The notes: generated from the letters alone by a model not told the origin. Numbered from the stretch's first letter, positions 53,528 to 62,335 are shown. The stretch is DNA of 64,000 nucleotides from Wenxinia saemankumensis (GCF_900141735.1 NZ_FQYO01000007.1:1-64000); one strand, 5' to 3'. Made by a program: numbers and translations.

Positions 53528-53983
53528 TCAGGCCATCCCGCTACCCTCGCCGCTCCATTTCTGGCGGGCGAGGGCGCCGGTGAAGGTGGCGATCAGCTCG
53601 GTCACCGCCGGATCGTTCGTCCGGGGGAGTTCGCGGCTCCGGAATCCCTGCAGCGCGTGCAGCACCTCGGCCCTCTCGGCGCGCAGGTCCCGGCGGGTGA
53701 TGTAGGCCATGGAGAAATCCGGCACCGAGCGGGTCTCGGTCTCCTCCATCAGGATCGGCGCGGGCTCGTCGTGGCGGGGATCGTCGCGGATCCGCGCGTA
53801 GCACGCCTCGACCTCCGTCTGTCTCCCCTCCAGCAGCTGGAAGAACATGCGCTCGCGGCAGCACAGGAAGCCGGTGATGTCGTCGCGCAGGTTGTTCCGC
53901 CGCGACACCTCGAGCAGCGCGCCGATCGCCTCGACGGACATCGGCTGCACGGACGAACTGACATAGGCAAGCCGGTAGAACAT
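53528..53983 (-). CDS. BLUF-domain blue-light photoreceptor
   Basis: A 151-residue protein made of one BLUF domain plus a helical C-terminal cap. The FAD-site residues are all present with exact family spacing: Tyr7 (MFYRLAYVSS), Asn31 (RRNNLRDDITG) and Gln49 (ERMFFQLLEG), as in AppA Tyr21/Asn45/Gln63. A late ITRRDLRAE replaces the semi-conserved Trp/Met strand. There is no attached output domain, so it signals through partner proteins. ATG 53983 is the natural start. In Rhodobacterales short BLUF proteins often control photosynthesis or stress genes; no partner gene adjoins it here. Confidence 0.93.
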   Translation of the reverse strand: MFYRLAYVSSSVQPMSVEAIGALLEVSRRNNLRDDITGFLCCRERMFFQLLEGRQTEVEACYARIRDDPRHDEPAPILMEETETRSVPDFSMAYITRRDLRAERAEVLHALQGFRSRELPRTNDPAVTELIATFTGALARQKWSGEGSGMA

Positions 53984-54134
53984 CCTCGCCCCCTGCAGGG
54001 CGATCCGGATCGCGCTGCCACACTCCACACCGTCCGGACCCCAGCACTCCGCCGGCAGGGCCGCAATGGCGATGCCGGCATTCCCCCCCGGGCCGCGCCC
54101 CGGGTTGGCGGGACGGCAACAGCGGGGCGCGCCG

Positions 54135-54158
54135 CCCCGGGCGCCGGGGCGCCCGGGG
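54135..54158 (-). terminator. GC hairpin after purU
   Basis: A perfect 10-bp stem (54135-54144 with 54149-54158) with loop CGGG, about 60 bases after the purU stop and before the BLUF gene. There is no T-run; it may be a Rho-aided terminator or a structure in the BLUF leader. Confidence 0.5.
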
Positions 54159-54218
54159 GGAGAGGCCGTAGGCCGGCAGGGGAACGGCGGGCCGGAACCC
54201 CCCCCGGCGCCCCGTTCC

Positions 54219-55103
54219 TCAGCCCATCCGTTCGGACGCGTAGGAGCCGGGGGAGGGCGGGAAGACGACCGTCTTGTCGCCGTTGAGGAAGACGCGGCCC
54301 CGCACATGGGCGTGGATCGCGCGGGCCAGCACCTGCGCCTCGACGTCGCGGCCGAGCGAGACGTAGTCCTCGGCCGATTGCGCGTGGGTCACGCGCACGG
54401 TGTCCTGCTCGATGATCGGCCCCTCGTCGAGATCGGCCGTCACGTAGTGCGACGTCGCGCCGATCAGCTTCACGCCGCGCTGGAAGGCCTGCTTGTAGGG
54501 ATTGGCCCCCTTGAAGCTCGGGAGGAAGGAATGGTGGATGTTGATGATCCGCCCCGACATCTTGCGGCACATCGCGTCGGAGAGGATCTGCATGTAGCGG
54601 GCCAGCACGATCAGCTCGGCGCCGCTCTCCTCCACCACGTCCATGATCCGCGCCTCGGCCTCGGCCTTGTTCTCCTTGGTGACCTTGATGCAGTGGAACG
54701 GGATGTCCTGGTTCACGACCACCTTCTGGTAGTCCATGTGGTTCGAGATCACGGCGACGATCTCAATCGGCAGGGCGCCGATCCGGCTGCGGTAGAGCAG
54801 GTCGTTCAGGCAGTGACCGAAGCGGCTGACCATCACGACGACCTTGCTCTTGGCGGCCTCGTCGAAGAACTCCGCCTCCATCTCGAGCTTCTCGGCGATC
54901 CCGGCGAAGGCGCTCTCGAGCTCGGCCAGGGTCTTGCCCTCCTCCGAGCGGAACGACATCCGAGCGAAGAAGGCGCCGGTATCGGCGTCGTCGAACTGCG
55001 CGGAATCGGTGATGTTGCATCCCTGCTCGGCAAGGAAGCCGGCGATGGCGGCGACGATGCCGCGCTTCGAGACGCAGCGCACGCGCAGGGCGAAGGAGGA
55101 CAT
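54219..55103 (-). CDS. purU: Formyltetrahydrofolate deformylase
   Basis: A 294-residue PurU: hydrolyses 10-formyl-THF to THF and formate. An N-terminal ACT domain (about 1-80, LRVRCVSKRGIVAAIAGFLA) is followed by the formyltransferase-like catalytic domain: KVVVMVSRFGHCLNDLLYR, PIEIVAVISNHMD, the catalytic INIHHSFLPSFKGANPY and IGATSHYVTADLDEGPII with the key Asp. The C-terminus GRVFLNGDKTVVF is typical. Length is normal. GGAGGA precedes the start. It supports one-carbon balance; in Rhodobacterales such genes often serve methylated-compound metabolism. Confidence 0.96.
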   Translation of the reverse strand: MSSFALRVRCVSKRGIVAAIAGFLAEQGCNITDSAQFDDADTGAFFARMSFRSEEGKTLAELESAFAGIAEKLEMEAEFFDEAAKSKVVVMVSRFGHCLNDLLYRSRIGALPIEIVAVISNHMDYQKVVVNQDIPFHCIKVTKENKAEAEARIMDVVEESGAELIVLARYMQILSDAMCRKMSGRIINIHHSFLPSFKGANPYKQAFQRGVKLIGATSHYVTADLDEGPIIEQDTVRVTHAQSAEDYVSLGRDVEAQVLARAIHAHVRGRVFLNGDKTVVFPPSPGSYASERMG

Positions 55104-55237
55104 GGGGCAGGGCTCCTGGGGGTCGGTGATCGGTCAGCGGCTTGCTGGGCCGGACCTTGCCCGTTGTCCAGAGGCGCGGTGTCCCGCCGCCGACCCATCG
55201 CGGCCCGAAAGCGCCGCGCCGCGCGCGGCCGCGCGGA

Positions 55238-55522
55238 TCAGGGCGTCGAGAGGTAATCGGCGGCGACGTAGCCGCCGATGCCGGGGGCGTCGGACAGCGT
55301 GACCGCGCACCACAGCTGCCCCAGCTCGACGGCGCAGTCGCCGCGCCGCAATTCGGTCCCGTCGGGCAGGCCGAGGACGACGGTGTAGTTCAGCCCCGGT
55401 CCCGCGCGCAGCTTCAGCAGGTCCTCCGCCCCCACCCCGGTCACCACGGCCCGGTCCCCGACGACCGCGGCGCAGGCGGCCGGCAGGAGGAGGGCGACGA
55501 GGGCGGCGGCGCGAAGGGACAT
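55238..55522 (-). CDS. Small SH3b-like secreted protein
   Basis: A 94-residue protein with a signal peptide (MSLRAAALVALLLPAACAAV). The Cys at AAC could be a weak lipobox, so it may be a lipoprotein. The mature part is a bacterial SH3 domain: VVTGVGAEDLLKLRAGPGLN, YTVVLGLPDGTELRRGDC, LWCAVTLSD and GGYVAADYL. Two Cys (GDC and WCAV) may pair. Such domains bind cell-wall peptides. It is divergent from the MFS transporter gene. Confidence 0.8.
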   Translation of the reverse strand: MSLRAAALVALLLPAACAAVVGDRAVVTGVGAEDLLKLRAGPGLNYTVVLGLPDGTELRRGDCAVELGQLWCAVTLSDAPGIGGYVAADYLSTP

Positions 55523-55927
55523 GGCGGGGGCTCCGGTGGGTCTGCTGGCCGCGACATTAGGGCGGGGCGCGGCCCGCTGTCGATCCCGACCCGGCGTCGG
55601 GCGGCGCGGCCGGGACCCCGGACGGCGCGGAAGCGAGCGGTCGTCGAGAGGGGCGCGGCCGGGACCGCCATGGCAGAACGAGCGCCGCGCGCCTTGGGGA
55701 AGGTCCGGATGGGACCGGACGCCACCATGGGATCGGGCGGGCAACGGACCCATGGGGCGGGCGGGCCCCGCCTGCCGCCGGCGCCGCCCCTTGCCATGCC
55801 GGGGAAAGGGGCGTTCTGTGCGCCGGCCCCGCCTCGCGGGGCCCTCACCCTCCCCGTGCCGGTGCGCGGTCGGCCGGTCGCCCCGGCGGGCCGCGACCCG
55901 CTCGACCGACCTGCAAAGACGCCTGCC
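55523..55927. other. Divergent gap between SH3 and MFS genes
   Basis: About 400 bases of very GC-rich sequence. It contains an 8-bp hairpin GGCCCCGC/GCGGGGCC at 55825-55843 before the MFS gene and presumably both promoters. No gene is supported on either strand. Confidence 0.5.
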
Positions 55928-57130
55928 ATGACCTTCGCCACGCCGCCCCGGACCTATCTCGCCGTGCTCACCGCGCTCGGCGCGACGCATCTGCTGAACG
56001 ACCTGATGCAATCGCTGATCCCGGCGGCCTACCCCATCCTCAAGCAGGATTACGGGCTCGACTTCGTGCAGATCGGCCTCATCACCCTGACCTTCCAGAT
56101 CGCGGGCTCCCTGCTGCAGCCGGTGATGGGCATGGTGACCGACCGCTATCCGGCGCCCTATTCGCCGGTCGTGGGCATGACCTTCACCCTGTCGGGACTG
56201 GTCTGCCTCGCCCTCGCGGGCAGCTACGCCGCGATCCTCGTCGCGGTGGCGCTGATCGGCATCGGCTCGTCCATCTTCCATCCCGAGGCGACGCGGATGG
56301 CGCGCTACGCGGCCGGGGACCGGCAGGGGCTGGCGCAGGGCATCTTCCAGGTGGGCGGGCAGGCGGGGGGCGCGCTCGGCCCGGTCCTCGCCGCCCTCAT
56401 CATCGTCCCCTGGGGGCAGCCTAGCCTCGCCTGGTTCGCGGTGCTCGCCCTCGCCGCGATGGTGCTCCTGACCTGGATCGGCCGCCAGCAGCACAGCATC
56501 CGGGCCGAGTTCACCGACCGCAGCGCCCGACGGCGGGCGGAATCGCCGACGCCGCAGCACGGCGCGGCGACGATCGCGGTCGGGCTGACCGTGCTCACCT
56601 TCCTCATGTTCACCAAGAACACCTACGGCGAGAGCTTCCGGTCCTTCTACACCTTCTACCTGATCGAGAAGTTCGGCCTCTCGATCCCGGCCTCGCAGAT
56701 GATGCTGTTCGTCTTCCTCATGGCGGCGGCGGTGGGCGTGCTGATCGGCGGCGTGGTCGGCGACGCGATCGGGCGGCGGCGGATCATCTGGATCTCGGTG
56801 CTGGGGCCGCTGCCGCTGACGCTGATCCTGCCCTATGCCGACCTCTTCTGGACCGGGGTGCTGACGGTGGCGATCAACCTCGTCATGGCCAGCGCCTTCG
56901 CCTCGATCCTGATCTACGCGATGGACCTGCTGCCGAACCGGATCGGCCTGATCGGCGGGCTGTTCTACGGGCTGAATTTCGGCCTCGGCGGGATCGCGGC
57001 GGCACTGCTGGGGATCATGGCCGACAGCTACGGGGTCGAGGCGGTCTACCGGTTCTGCGCGGTCCTGCCGCTGGCGGGGCTGGCCGTCTGGTTCCTGCCG
57101 CCGATCGACGAACGGCGGGCCGGGCGCTAG
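55928..57130 (+). CDS. MFS transporter, Fsr (fosmidomycin resistance) type
   Basis: A 400-residue major-facilitator protein with 12 hydrophobic helices. The N-terminus LGATHLLNDLMQSLIPAAYP, LLQPVMGMVTDRYPAPYSPV and IGIGSSIFHPEATRMARYAA match the Fsr subfamily of drug exporters, as does GGQAGGALGPVLAALI. A basic central loop (RSARRRAESPTP) joins the two halves. ATG 55928 has only a modest ribosome site. It converges on the amidohydrolase gene 12 bases away. Drug or metabolite efflux is inferred from family. Confidence 0.88.
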   Translation: MTFATPPRTYLAVLTALGATHLLNDLMQSLIPAAYPILKQDYGLDFVQIGLITLTFQIAGSLLQPVMGMVTDRYPAPYSPVVGMTFTLSGLVCLALAGSYAAILVAVALIGIGSSIFHPEATRMARYAAGDRQGLAQGIFQVGGQAGGALGPVLAALIIVPWGQPSLAWFAVLALAAMVLLTWIGRQQHSIRAEFTDRSARRRAESPTPQHGAATIAVGLTVLTFLMFTKNTYGESFRSFYTFYLIEKFGLSIPASQMMLFVFLMAAAVGVLIGGVVGDAIGRRRIIWISVLGPLPLTLILPYADLFWTGVLTVAINLVMASAFASILIYAMDLLPNRIGLIGGLFYGLNFGLGGIAAALLGIMADSYGVEAVYRFCAVLPLAGLAVWFLPPIDERRAGR

Positions 57131-57142
57131 CGCCCCCCCGCG

Positions 57143-57940
57143 TCAGGCGCCGCCGTAGAGCGCCTCGGCCGCGCGCTGCATCCGCTCCCAGCCCGGTCCG
57201 GCGACGGCGCGCAGGTGGTGCAGCCAGTCCGCATCCCCCATCGGCGGGGCCGACAGCTCCGTATGCGGCCAGTCCGAGGCGAAGAGGCAGCGATCCGCCC
57301 CGGCGGCGAGCAGCGCGCGCGCCAGCAGCGTCGCATCGGGATAGGGCGGCCTCTGCGTCGAGAGGCGGTAGGGGGCGGACAGCTTGACATGGACGAGGCC
57401 GTCCGCGACCGCCTCGACCAGCGAGGCGATCGCGCCGGGACCCGAGCCGCGCGGGGGGTAGCCCATGTGGTCCACCACGAGGGGCGGGATCCCGGGGCGC
57501 GCGGCCAGCGCGCCGACATCGAGGCGGCTCGCGTCGATCTGCACCTGCAGGTGCCAGCCGTGATCCGCCATCCAGGGCCACCAGCCTTCGGTCTGCGACA
57601 GCTGCAGTCCGCCGGGATTGACGAGGTTGCAGCGCAGGCCCCGCACCCCCGCCGCGTGCAGACGGGCGAGGTCGCGCGGCTCCGAGCCGGGATCCGGCAC
57701 GCAGATCCCGGTGCAGCGGCCGTCGCTGCGCGCGATCGCGTCGATCAGGCAGGCATTGTCGAAGCCGTAGACGCTGGGCTGGACCAGGACGGCCCGCCCC
57801 GCCCCGATGGCGTCGAGATGGGCGAGCAGCGCCTCGAGCGGCGCGTCGGGCGGCTCGTAGCCGCGCGCGGGGGAGAGGGGAAAGCGGCCGGATTCGCCGA
57901 TCACGTGGACATGGGTGTCCCAGGCCGGGCCGTCACTCAT
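57143..57940 (-). CDS. Amidohydrolase (COG3618 lactonase-like)
   Basis: A 265-residue metal-dependent hydrolase of the amidohydrolase-2 type. The N-terminal WDTHVHVIG holds the metal His pair, VVDHMGYP a further His, LFASDWPHTELS the catalytic Asp, and VLVQPSVYGFDNACLIDAIA a core strand. Relatives in sugar-acid loci are lactonases (fucono- and rhamnonolactonases) that open aldonolactones. It is the last gene of a three-gene operon and overlaps the dehydratase gene by eight bases. In the pathway proposed here it would hydrolyse the lactone made by the Gfo/Idh dehydrogenase. Confidence 0.85.
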   Translation of the reverse strand: MSDGPAWDTHVHVIGESGRFPLSPARGYEPPDAPLEALLAHLDAIGAGRAVLVQPSVYGFDNACLIDAIARSDGRCTGICVPDPGSEPRDLARLHAAGVRGLRCNLVNPGGLQLSQTEGWWPWMADHGWHLQVQIDASRLDVGALAARPGIPPLVVDHMGYPPRGSGPGAIASLVEAVADGLVHVKLSAPYRLSTQRPPYPDATLLARALLAAGADRCLFASDWPHTELSAPPMGDADWLHHLRAVAGPGWERMQRAAEALYGGA

Positions 57941-59654
57941 CGCCGGGCGCCGCGAGGAAGTCGAAATCGCAGCCGAGATCGGCCTGCTGCACGGTGGTCG
58001 CGTAGAGCCGGGCATAGCCCCGGCGCGGCACCGGCGGGGCGCGCCACCCGGCGCGGCGCCGCTCCAGCTCGGCGTCATCGACCAGCAGGTCGAGCGTGCC
58101 CGCCGCCACGTCCAGCCGGATCCGGTCGCCGTCCCGCACCAGGGCGAGCGGACCGCCGACCGCCGCCTCGGGCGAGACATGCAGCACGACCGCGCCGTAG
58201 GCCGTGCCCGACATCCGCGCGTCCGAGATCCGGACCATGTCGCGCAGCCCCGTGGCGGCCAGCTTGCGCGGGATCGGGATGAGTCCCGCCTCGGGCATGC
58301 CGGGCCCGCCGACCGGGCCGACATTGCGCAGGACGAGCACGCTGTCGGGCGTCACGTCGAGGCCGGGGTCGTCGATCCGCGCGTCGAGATCGGCCAGCCC
58401 GTCGAAGACCAGCGCCGGCCCCTCATGCGCGCGCAGTCCCTCGGTCATCGCGGCCTGCTTGATGATCGCGCCCCCGGGGGCGAGGCTGCCGCGCAGCACG
58501 GCGATGGCGCCGCCCGCGACCACCGGGTCCCCGGCGGGTCGGATGACGCCCGGATCGCGCCAGTCCGGCAGGGCCTCCAGCACCTGCGACCAGCGGCGGC
58601 CGTCGGCGGTTGGGGTGTCGCTGTCGAAATGGCCCGCCCCGGCCAGTTCGCGCAGGAGGGCCGGCAGGCCACCGGCGGCGTGGAAATCCTGCATGTAGGC
58701 GCGGCCCACGGGCTTGAGATCCGCCAGGATCGGGGTCGCCGCCCCGATGGCGCCGAGTTCGGCGAGGTCGAAGCGCAGCCCCGCCCGCCCGAGGATCGCG
58801 GCGAGGTGGATCGCGGCATTGGTCGATCCGCCCAGAGCCTGCAGCGTGACGGCGGCGTTGCGGACGCTCGCCGGCGTCAGCATCTCGCGCGGGGTCGGCC
58901 CGCCCGCGCGGGCCATCTCGACCGCGCGGCGGCCGCTCGCCTCGGCGTGGCGCAGGCGCTCGGAATGGACGGCCGGGATGCTCGCCCCGCCGGGCAGCAT
59001 GAAGCCCAGCACCTCGGCGAGGCAGGCCATCGTGCTGGCCGTGCCCATCACCATGCAGGTCCCGTGCGAGGCCATCAGCTGCGACTGCGCGGCATTCAGC
59101 GCCGCCTCGTCCAGGGCGCCGGCGCGATGCTCGACCCAGAGCCGTCGGCAATCGGTGCAGGCGCCCAGCCGCTCGCCCTCGTGCGAGCCGGTCAGCATGG
59201 GCCCGACCGCGACCGACAGGGTCGGCACGTCGGCGCTGATCGCCCCCATCAGCTGGGCGGGGATGGTCTTGTCGCAGCCGCCGATCAGCACGGCGGCGTC
59301 GAGCGGCAGCGCCTTCAGCATCTCCTCGGTGTCCATCGACATGAGGTTGCGCAGGAACATCGAGGTGGGGTGGGCGAAGCTCTCGTGCAGCGAGATCGTC
59401 GGAAAGACCATCGGCAGGCCGCCCGCCATCGTCACCCCGCGCGAGATCGCCTCGACCAGCTGCGGCGCCGTGGCGTGGCAGGGATTGTAGTCCGACCCGG
59501 TGTCGCAGATCGCGACGACCGGCCGGTCGAAGACCTCGGGCCCGTAGCCCCGGGCGAGCAGGAAGGAATTGCGCAGGAACTGCGCGAAGCCGGGATCGCC
59601 ATAGGCCGTCAGCCGTCCCGCGAGGCCCTTTCCCCGTCCCTTGCCGTCGCTCAC
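57933..59654 (-). CDS. IlvD/Edd family sugar-acid dehydratase
   Basis: A 573-residue Fe-S dehydratase. Cluster cysteines lie in AICDTGSDYNPCHATAPQLV, IGGCDKTIPAQLMG and GACTDCRRLW. A late substrate segment ISDARMSGTAYGAVVLHVSP matches the family. The pattern (SDYNPCH, no valine-pathway features) fits aldonate dehydratases such as arabonate or xylonate dehydratase rather than dihydroxyacid dehydratase. GTG start at 59654 overlaps the preceding stop (GTGA). It would turn the aldonate into a 2-keto-3-deoxy acid for the DHDPS-family enzyme encoded before it. Confidence 0.9.
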   Translation of the reverse strand: MSDGKGRGKGLAGRLTAYGDPGFAQFLRNSFLLARGYGPEVFDRPVVAICDTGSDYNPCHATAPQLVEAISRGVTMAGGLPMVFPTISLHESFAHPTSMFLRNLMSMDTEEMLKALPLDAAVLIGGCDKTIPAQLMGAISADVPTLSVAVGPMLTGSHEGERLGACTDCRRLWVEHRAGALDEAALNAAQSQLMASHGTCMVMGTASTMACLAEVLGFMLPGGASIPAVHSERLRHAEASGRRAVEMARAGGPTPREMLTPASVRNAAVTLQALGGSTNAAIHLAAILGRAGLRFDLAELGAIGAATPILADLKPVGRAYMQDFHAAGGLPALLRELAGAGHFDSDTPTADGRRWSQVLEALPDWRDPGVIRPAGDPVVAGGAIAVLRGSLAPGGAIIKQAAMTEGLRAHEGPALVFDGLADLDARIDDPGLDVTPDSVLVLRNVGPVGGPGMPEAGLIPIPRKLAATGLRDMVRISDARMSGTAYGAVVLHVSPEAAVGGPLALVRDGDRIRLDVAAGTLDLLVDDAELERRRAGWRAPPVPRRGYARLYATTVQQADLGCDFDFLAAPGDE

Positions 59655-60547
59655 GACACGAGCGTCCCGGCCTCGAGCGCCGCCGCCAGGTCGCGGGCCG
59701 CGCCGCCCCCCATCGGGCGCAGCGGCGGGCGAACCCTCGCCCAGCCGGGCGCGCCCGTCCGCGCGGCGATCACCGCCTTGATCCCGGGGATCAGGGGGCC
59801 CGCGGTGACGAGGCCGCGCTGGCGCGTCGCCTCTTCCTGGAGATCGCCGGCAGGGGCGCCGCTGCGCAGCGCGTCGATCAGCCGGGCGATGCCGGCGGCG
59901 TTGACGTTCGCCGTGGCCGAGATGCAGCCCGCCGCGCCCAGCGGGATCGCGTCGCTCAGATGCGCCTCGCTGGCGGGAAAGACCGCGAGGTCGGGGAAGG
60001 TCTCGATGAAGGCGCGCGTCCCGCTCCAGTCGCCGGTGCTGTCCTTGAGGCCGACGACGATTCCGGGAAAGTCCCGCAGCAGCCGCTCGATCAGGGGCAG
60101 CGACCAGCCCGCCCCGGCCATCTGGGGGATATGGTAGAGGTAGATCCGAAGGCCGTCCGCGCCCGTCCCGTCGACGACCCGCGCGACGTAGTCGTAGAGG
60201 CCGTCATCCGGCACGCCCTTGTAGAAGAAGGGCGGCAGCAGCAGCACCCCGGCACAGCCCGCCCGCGTTGCGGCGCGCGACATCTCCACCGCGTCGCCGA
60301 CCGCGCAGGCCCCCGTGCCCGGCAGCAGCTGCGCGGCGGGAATGCCGCCGTCGAGCAGGCCGTCGAGGACCGCCCGCCGCTCGGCCAGGGTCAGGCTGTT
60401 GGCCTCGCTCGTGGTGCCGAGGGGGGCGATGCCCCGCGCCCCGTCCGCCAGCAGCGCGCGGCAATGGGCGAGCAGGGCCGGCGTGTCGACGGCGAGATCG
60501 GCGTCGAAGGGCGTCGCCGCGGGGGGCCAGAGGCCGCTGCAGGTCAT
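59651..60547 (-). CDS. DHDPS/NAL family aldolase or dehydratase
   Basis: A 298-residue TIM-barrel Schiff-base enzyme. It has the GIAPLGTTSEANSLTLAER phosphate-site-like loop, the tyrosine in IYLYHIPQMAG and the Schiff-base lysine in IVVGLKDSTGDWSG. In operons with IlvD-type dehydratases these enzymes split or dehydrate 2-keto-3-deoxy sugar acids (KDG aldolase or 2-keto-3-deoxy-arabonate dehydratase) rather than make dihydrodipicolinate. It is first in the operon. ATG 60547 follows a GGAGGACGGG stretch. Confidence 0.9.
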   Translation of the reverse strand: MTCSGLWPPAATPFDADLAVDTPALLAHCRALLADGARGIAPLGTTSEANSLTLAERRAVLDGLLDGGIPAAQLLPGTGACAVGDAVEMSRAATRAGCAGVLLLPPFFYKGVPDDGLYDYVARVVDGTGADGLRIYLYHIPQMAGAGWSLPLIERLLRDFPGIVVGLKDSTGDWSGTRAFIETFPDLAVFPASEAHLSDAIPLGAAGCISATANVNAAGIARLIDALRSGAPAGDLQEEATRQRGLVTAGPLIPGIKAVIAARTGAPGWARVRPPLRPMGGGAARDLAAALEAGTLVS

Positions 60548-60681
60548 GGATCCCGTCCTCCTTCCGGTGTCGGGCCAGATTGTGCCGCCGCGCGGATGTT
60601 GTCAACAAAGCGATGGGTTGATCCAGCTGTAACCGGTATTTATGAGGGTCAGGCAAGAGAACATGATCCGGATTGTCGTCA
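60548..60681. promoter_or_regulatory. Divergent control region of the sugar-acid locus
   Basis: The 134 bases between the DHDPS-family gene and the Gfo/Idh gene hold TTGTCAACAA (60599-60608), an inverted repeat TTGT-N2-ACAA, and TTGTCGTCAA (60673-60682), TTG-N4-CAA. Both resemble the short palindromes bound by FCD-type GntR regulators, and such a regulator gene lies 1 kb away. An AT-richer stretch at 60600-60660 likely holds the promoters. Confidence 0.58.
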
Positions 60682-61704
60682 ATGTCGCTACGCATCGCCA
60701 TGGTCGGGGCCGGGTGGGTCACCGAACACCATCTCGCCGCCTACCGCCGGCTGGGCGGGGCGGTCTCGGTCGTGGCGATCGCCGATCCCGACCCCGCCGC
60801 GCGGGCGGAGCGGGCCGCCCGCTGGGGCATTCCCCGCACCTTCTCGACAGATACCGAGATGCTGGACGCCGTCGCGGTCGACGCGCTGGACGTGGCGAGC
60901 CCGCGCGAACATCATGCCGCCTCGGTCGCGCTGGGCGCCCGGCGCGGCCTCGCCATCCTGTGCCAGAAGCCGCTGGCCCCGACCTGGGACGCGGCGCGCG
61001 CCCTGGTGGACGGCCTGCCGCCAGGCACGCGGCTTATGGTCAACGAGAACTGGCGGCACCGCCCGCATTACGGCCGGATCCGCGACTGGGTCGCCGGGGG
61101 CCGGATCGGCCGGCTGCGCCGGGGGCTGCTGCAAGCCCGCACCTCCGGCTTCCTCCCGGACGGGCAGGGCGCGCTGCCCGCCCTGGCGCGGCAGCCGATG
61201 CTGGCCGGGCTGGAGCGGATGCTGCTGATGGAGATCCTGATCCACCACGTCGACGCGCTGCGATCGGTCGTCGGCGAGATGGACCTGCTCGGCGCGGCGC
61301 TGGGCGCGGATACGCCCGCGCTGCGGGGCGAGGACATGGCGAGCCTGCTCTTCCGCGCAGGGCCCGCGGCTGTGTCGGTGATCGGCGATTTCCGCAGCCA
61401 CGGCGCGCCGCCCGGCCTGACCGACGAGCTGGAGCTGCAGGGGACCGAAGGCGCCATCGCCCTGGAGGGGGATCGGCTGGCCCTGCGCCGGCCCGGACGC
61501 CCGGACGAGGAGGAGGCCGTCGACCTCGCCGCCGATTACACGGCCTCGTACCAGGGCATGATCGCGCAGTTCGTGGCGGCGGTCGCGGCGGGCGATCCCC
61601 GCGCCTTCGCCGCTCAGGTGGAGGACAACCTCGCGACGCTCCGCCTCATCGAGCGGGCCTATGCGCTCGGCCGCGATCCTGCTCTTCCCGCTCCAGCCGG
61701 CTGA
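60682..61704 (+). CDS. Gfo/Idh/MocA family sugar dehydrogenase
   Basis: A 340-residue oxidoreductase: Rossmann motif RIAMVGAGWVTEHHLAAYRR, the EKP-like signature ILCQKPLAPTW (Glu replaced by Gln, QKP), NENWRHRPHYGRIRDW and the substrate-side LIHHVDALRSVVGEM. The lysine of the EKP motif is kept. It faces the dehydratase operon and could oxidise a pentose or other aldose to its lactone. The start at ATG 60682 is preferred over TTG 60673. Its last 59 bases overlap the convergent GntR gene. Confidence 0.86.
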   Translation: MSLRIAMVGAGWVTEHHLAAYRRLGGAVSVVAIADPDPAARAERAARWGIPRTFSTDTEMLDAVAVDALDVASPREHHAASVALGARRGLAILCQKPLAPTWDAARALVDGLPPGTRLMVNENWRHRPHYGRIRDWVAGGRIGRLRRGLLQARTSGFLPDGQGALPALARQPMLAGLERMLLMEILIHHVDALRSVVGEMDLLGAALGADTPALRGEDMASLLFRAGPAAVSVIGDFRSHGAPPGLTDELELQGTEGAIALEGDRLALRRPGRPDEEEAVDLAADYTASYQGMIAQFVAAVAAGDPRAFAAQVEDNLATLRLIERAYALGRDPALPAPAG

Positions 61705-62335
61705 GATACTGCTGCTTGCTCGGCCGCAGGTGCTGCACGCAGAGCTCGGACAGCGCCCAGCTGTCGGTCCCCCGCAGCAGCTGGATCATCGCCCGGTGCT
61801 CGTCCCGCGCGGCGGTGAGCCTGCCCGCGTTGCTCATGTCGGCGGCGCGGATGACATAGGTCATGTCCATCGCCCGCTTCACCATCTCGACGAGGTAGGG
61901 ATTGCGCGACAGGGCGAAGAAGCCGACGTGGAACGCGTCGTTCGTGGCATGGATCTCGGGCAGGTCGCGGCGGTCGATCGCCGCTTCGTACTCCGCCTGG
62001 AGCGCCTCGACCCCCGCGATGTCCTCGGCGCCGGCAGGCAGGGCGATCTTGAGCGCCGCCTGCCGGGTCAGCATCTCGCGCACGTCGTAGAGCTGGCGCA
62101 CCTCCTCCGAGGAATAGGCGCGGACCTGGGCGCCCTTGTTGCGCTCGCGCGTGACGATGCCGGCCCGTTCGAGGATCATCAGCGCCGAGCGGACGTGGTG
62201 GCGCGAGGCCGCCTTGTCGCGGGCGATGGTCTCCTCCGTCAGGCGCTCGCCGGGGCCGAGCCGGCCGAAGATGATGTCCATCTCGATGGCGCGGGCGACC
62301 GCCTCTTCCTCGTTCGTCAGATCCTTGGCGCTCAT
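61646..62335 (-). CDS. GntR family regulator, FCD (FadR-like) type
   Basis: A 229-residue repressor-type regulator. The N-terminal winged helix (IIFGRLGPGERLTEETIARD, then AASRHHVRSALMILERAGIV) is followed by an FCD ligand domain with metal-site residues: LYDVREMLTRQAALKIALP, NDAFHVGFFALSRNPYLVEM and DEHRAMIQLLRG. FCD regulators often sense sugar acids, matching the neighbouring catabolic genes, and the palindromes at 60599 and 60673 are candidate sites. It lies downstream of the GH39 gene in the same direction, with a 98-base gap. Confidence 0.9.
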   Translation of the reverse strand: MSAKDLTNEEEAVARAIEMDIIFGRLGPGERLTEETIARDKAASRHHVRSALMILERAGIVTRERNKGAQVRAYSSEEVRQLYDVREMLTRQAALKIALPAGAEDIAGVEALQAEYEAAIDRRDLPEIHATNDAFHVGFFALSRNPYLVEMVKRAMDMTYVIRAADMSNAGRLTAARDEHRAMIQLLRGTDSWALSELCVQHLRPSKQQYLSRLEREEQDRGRAHRPAR

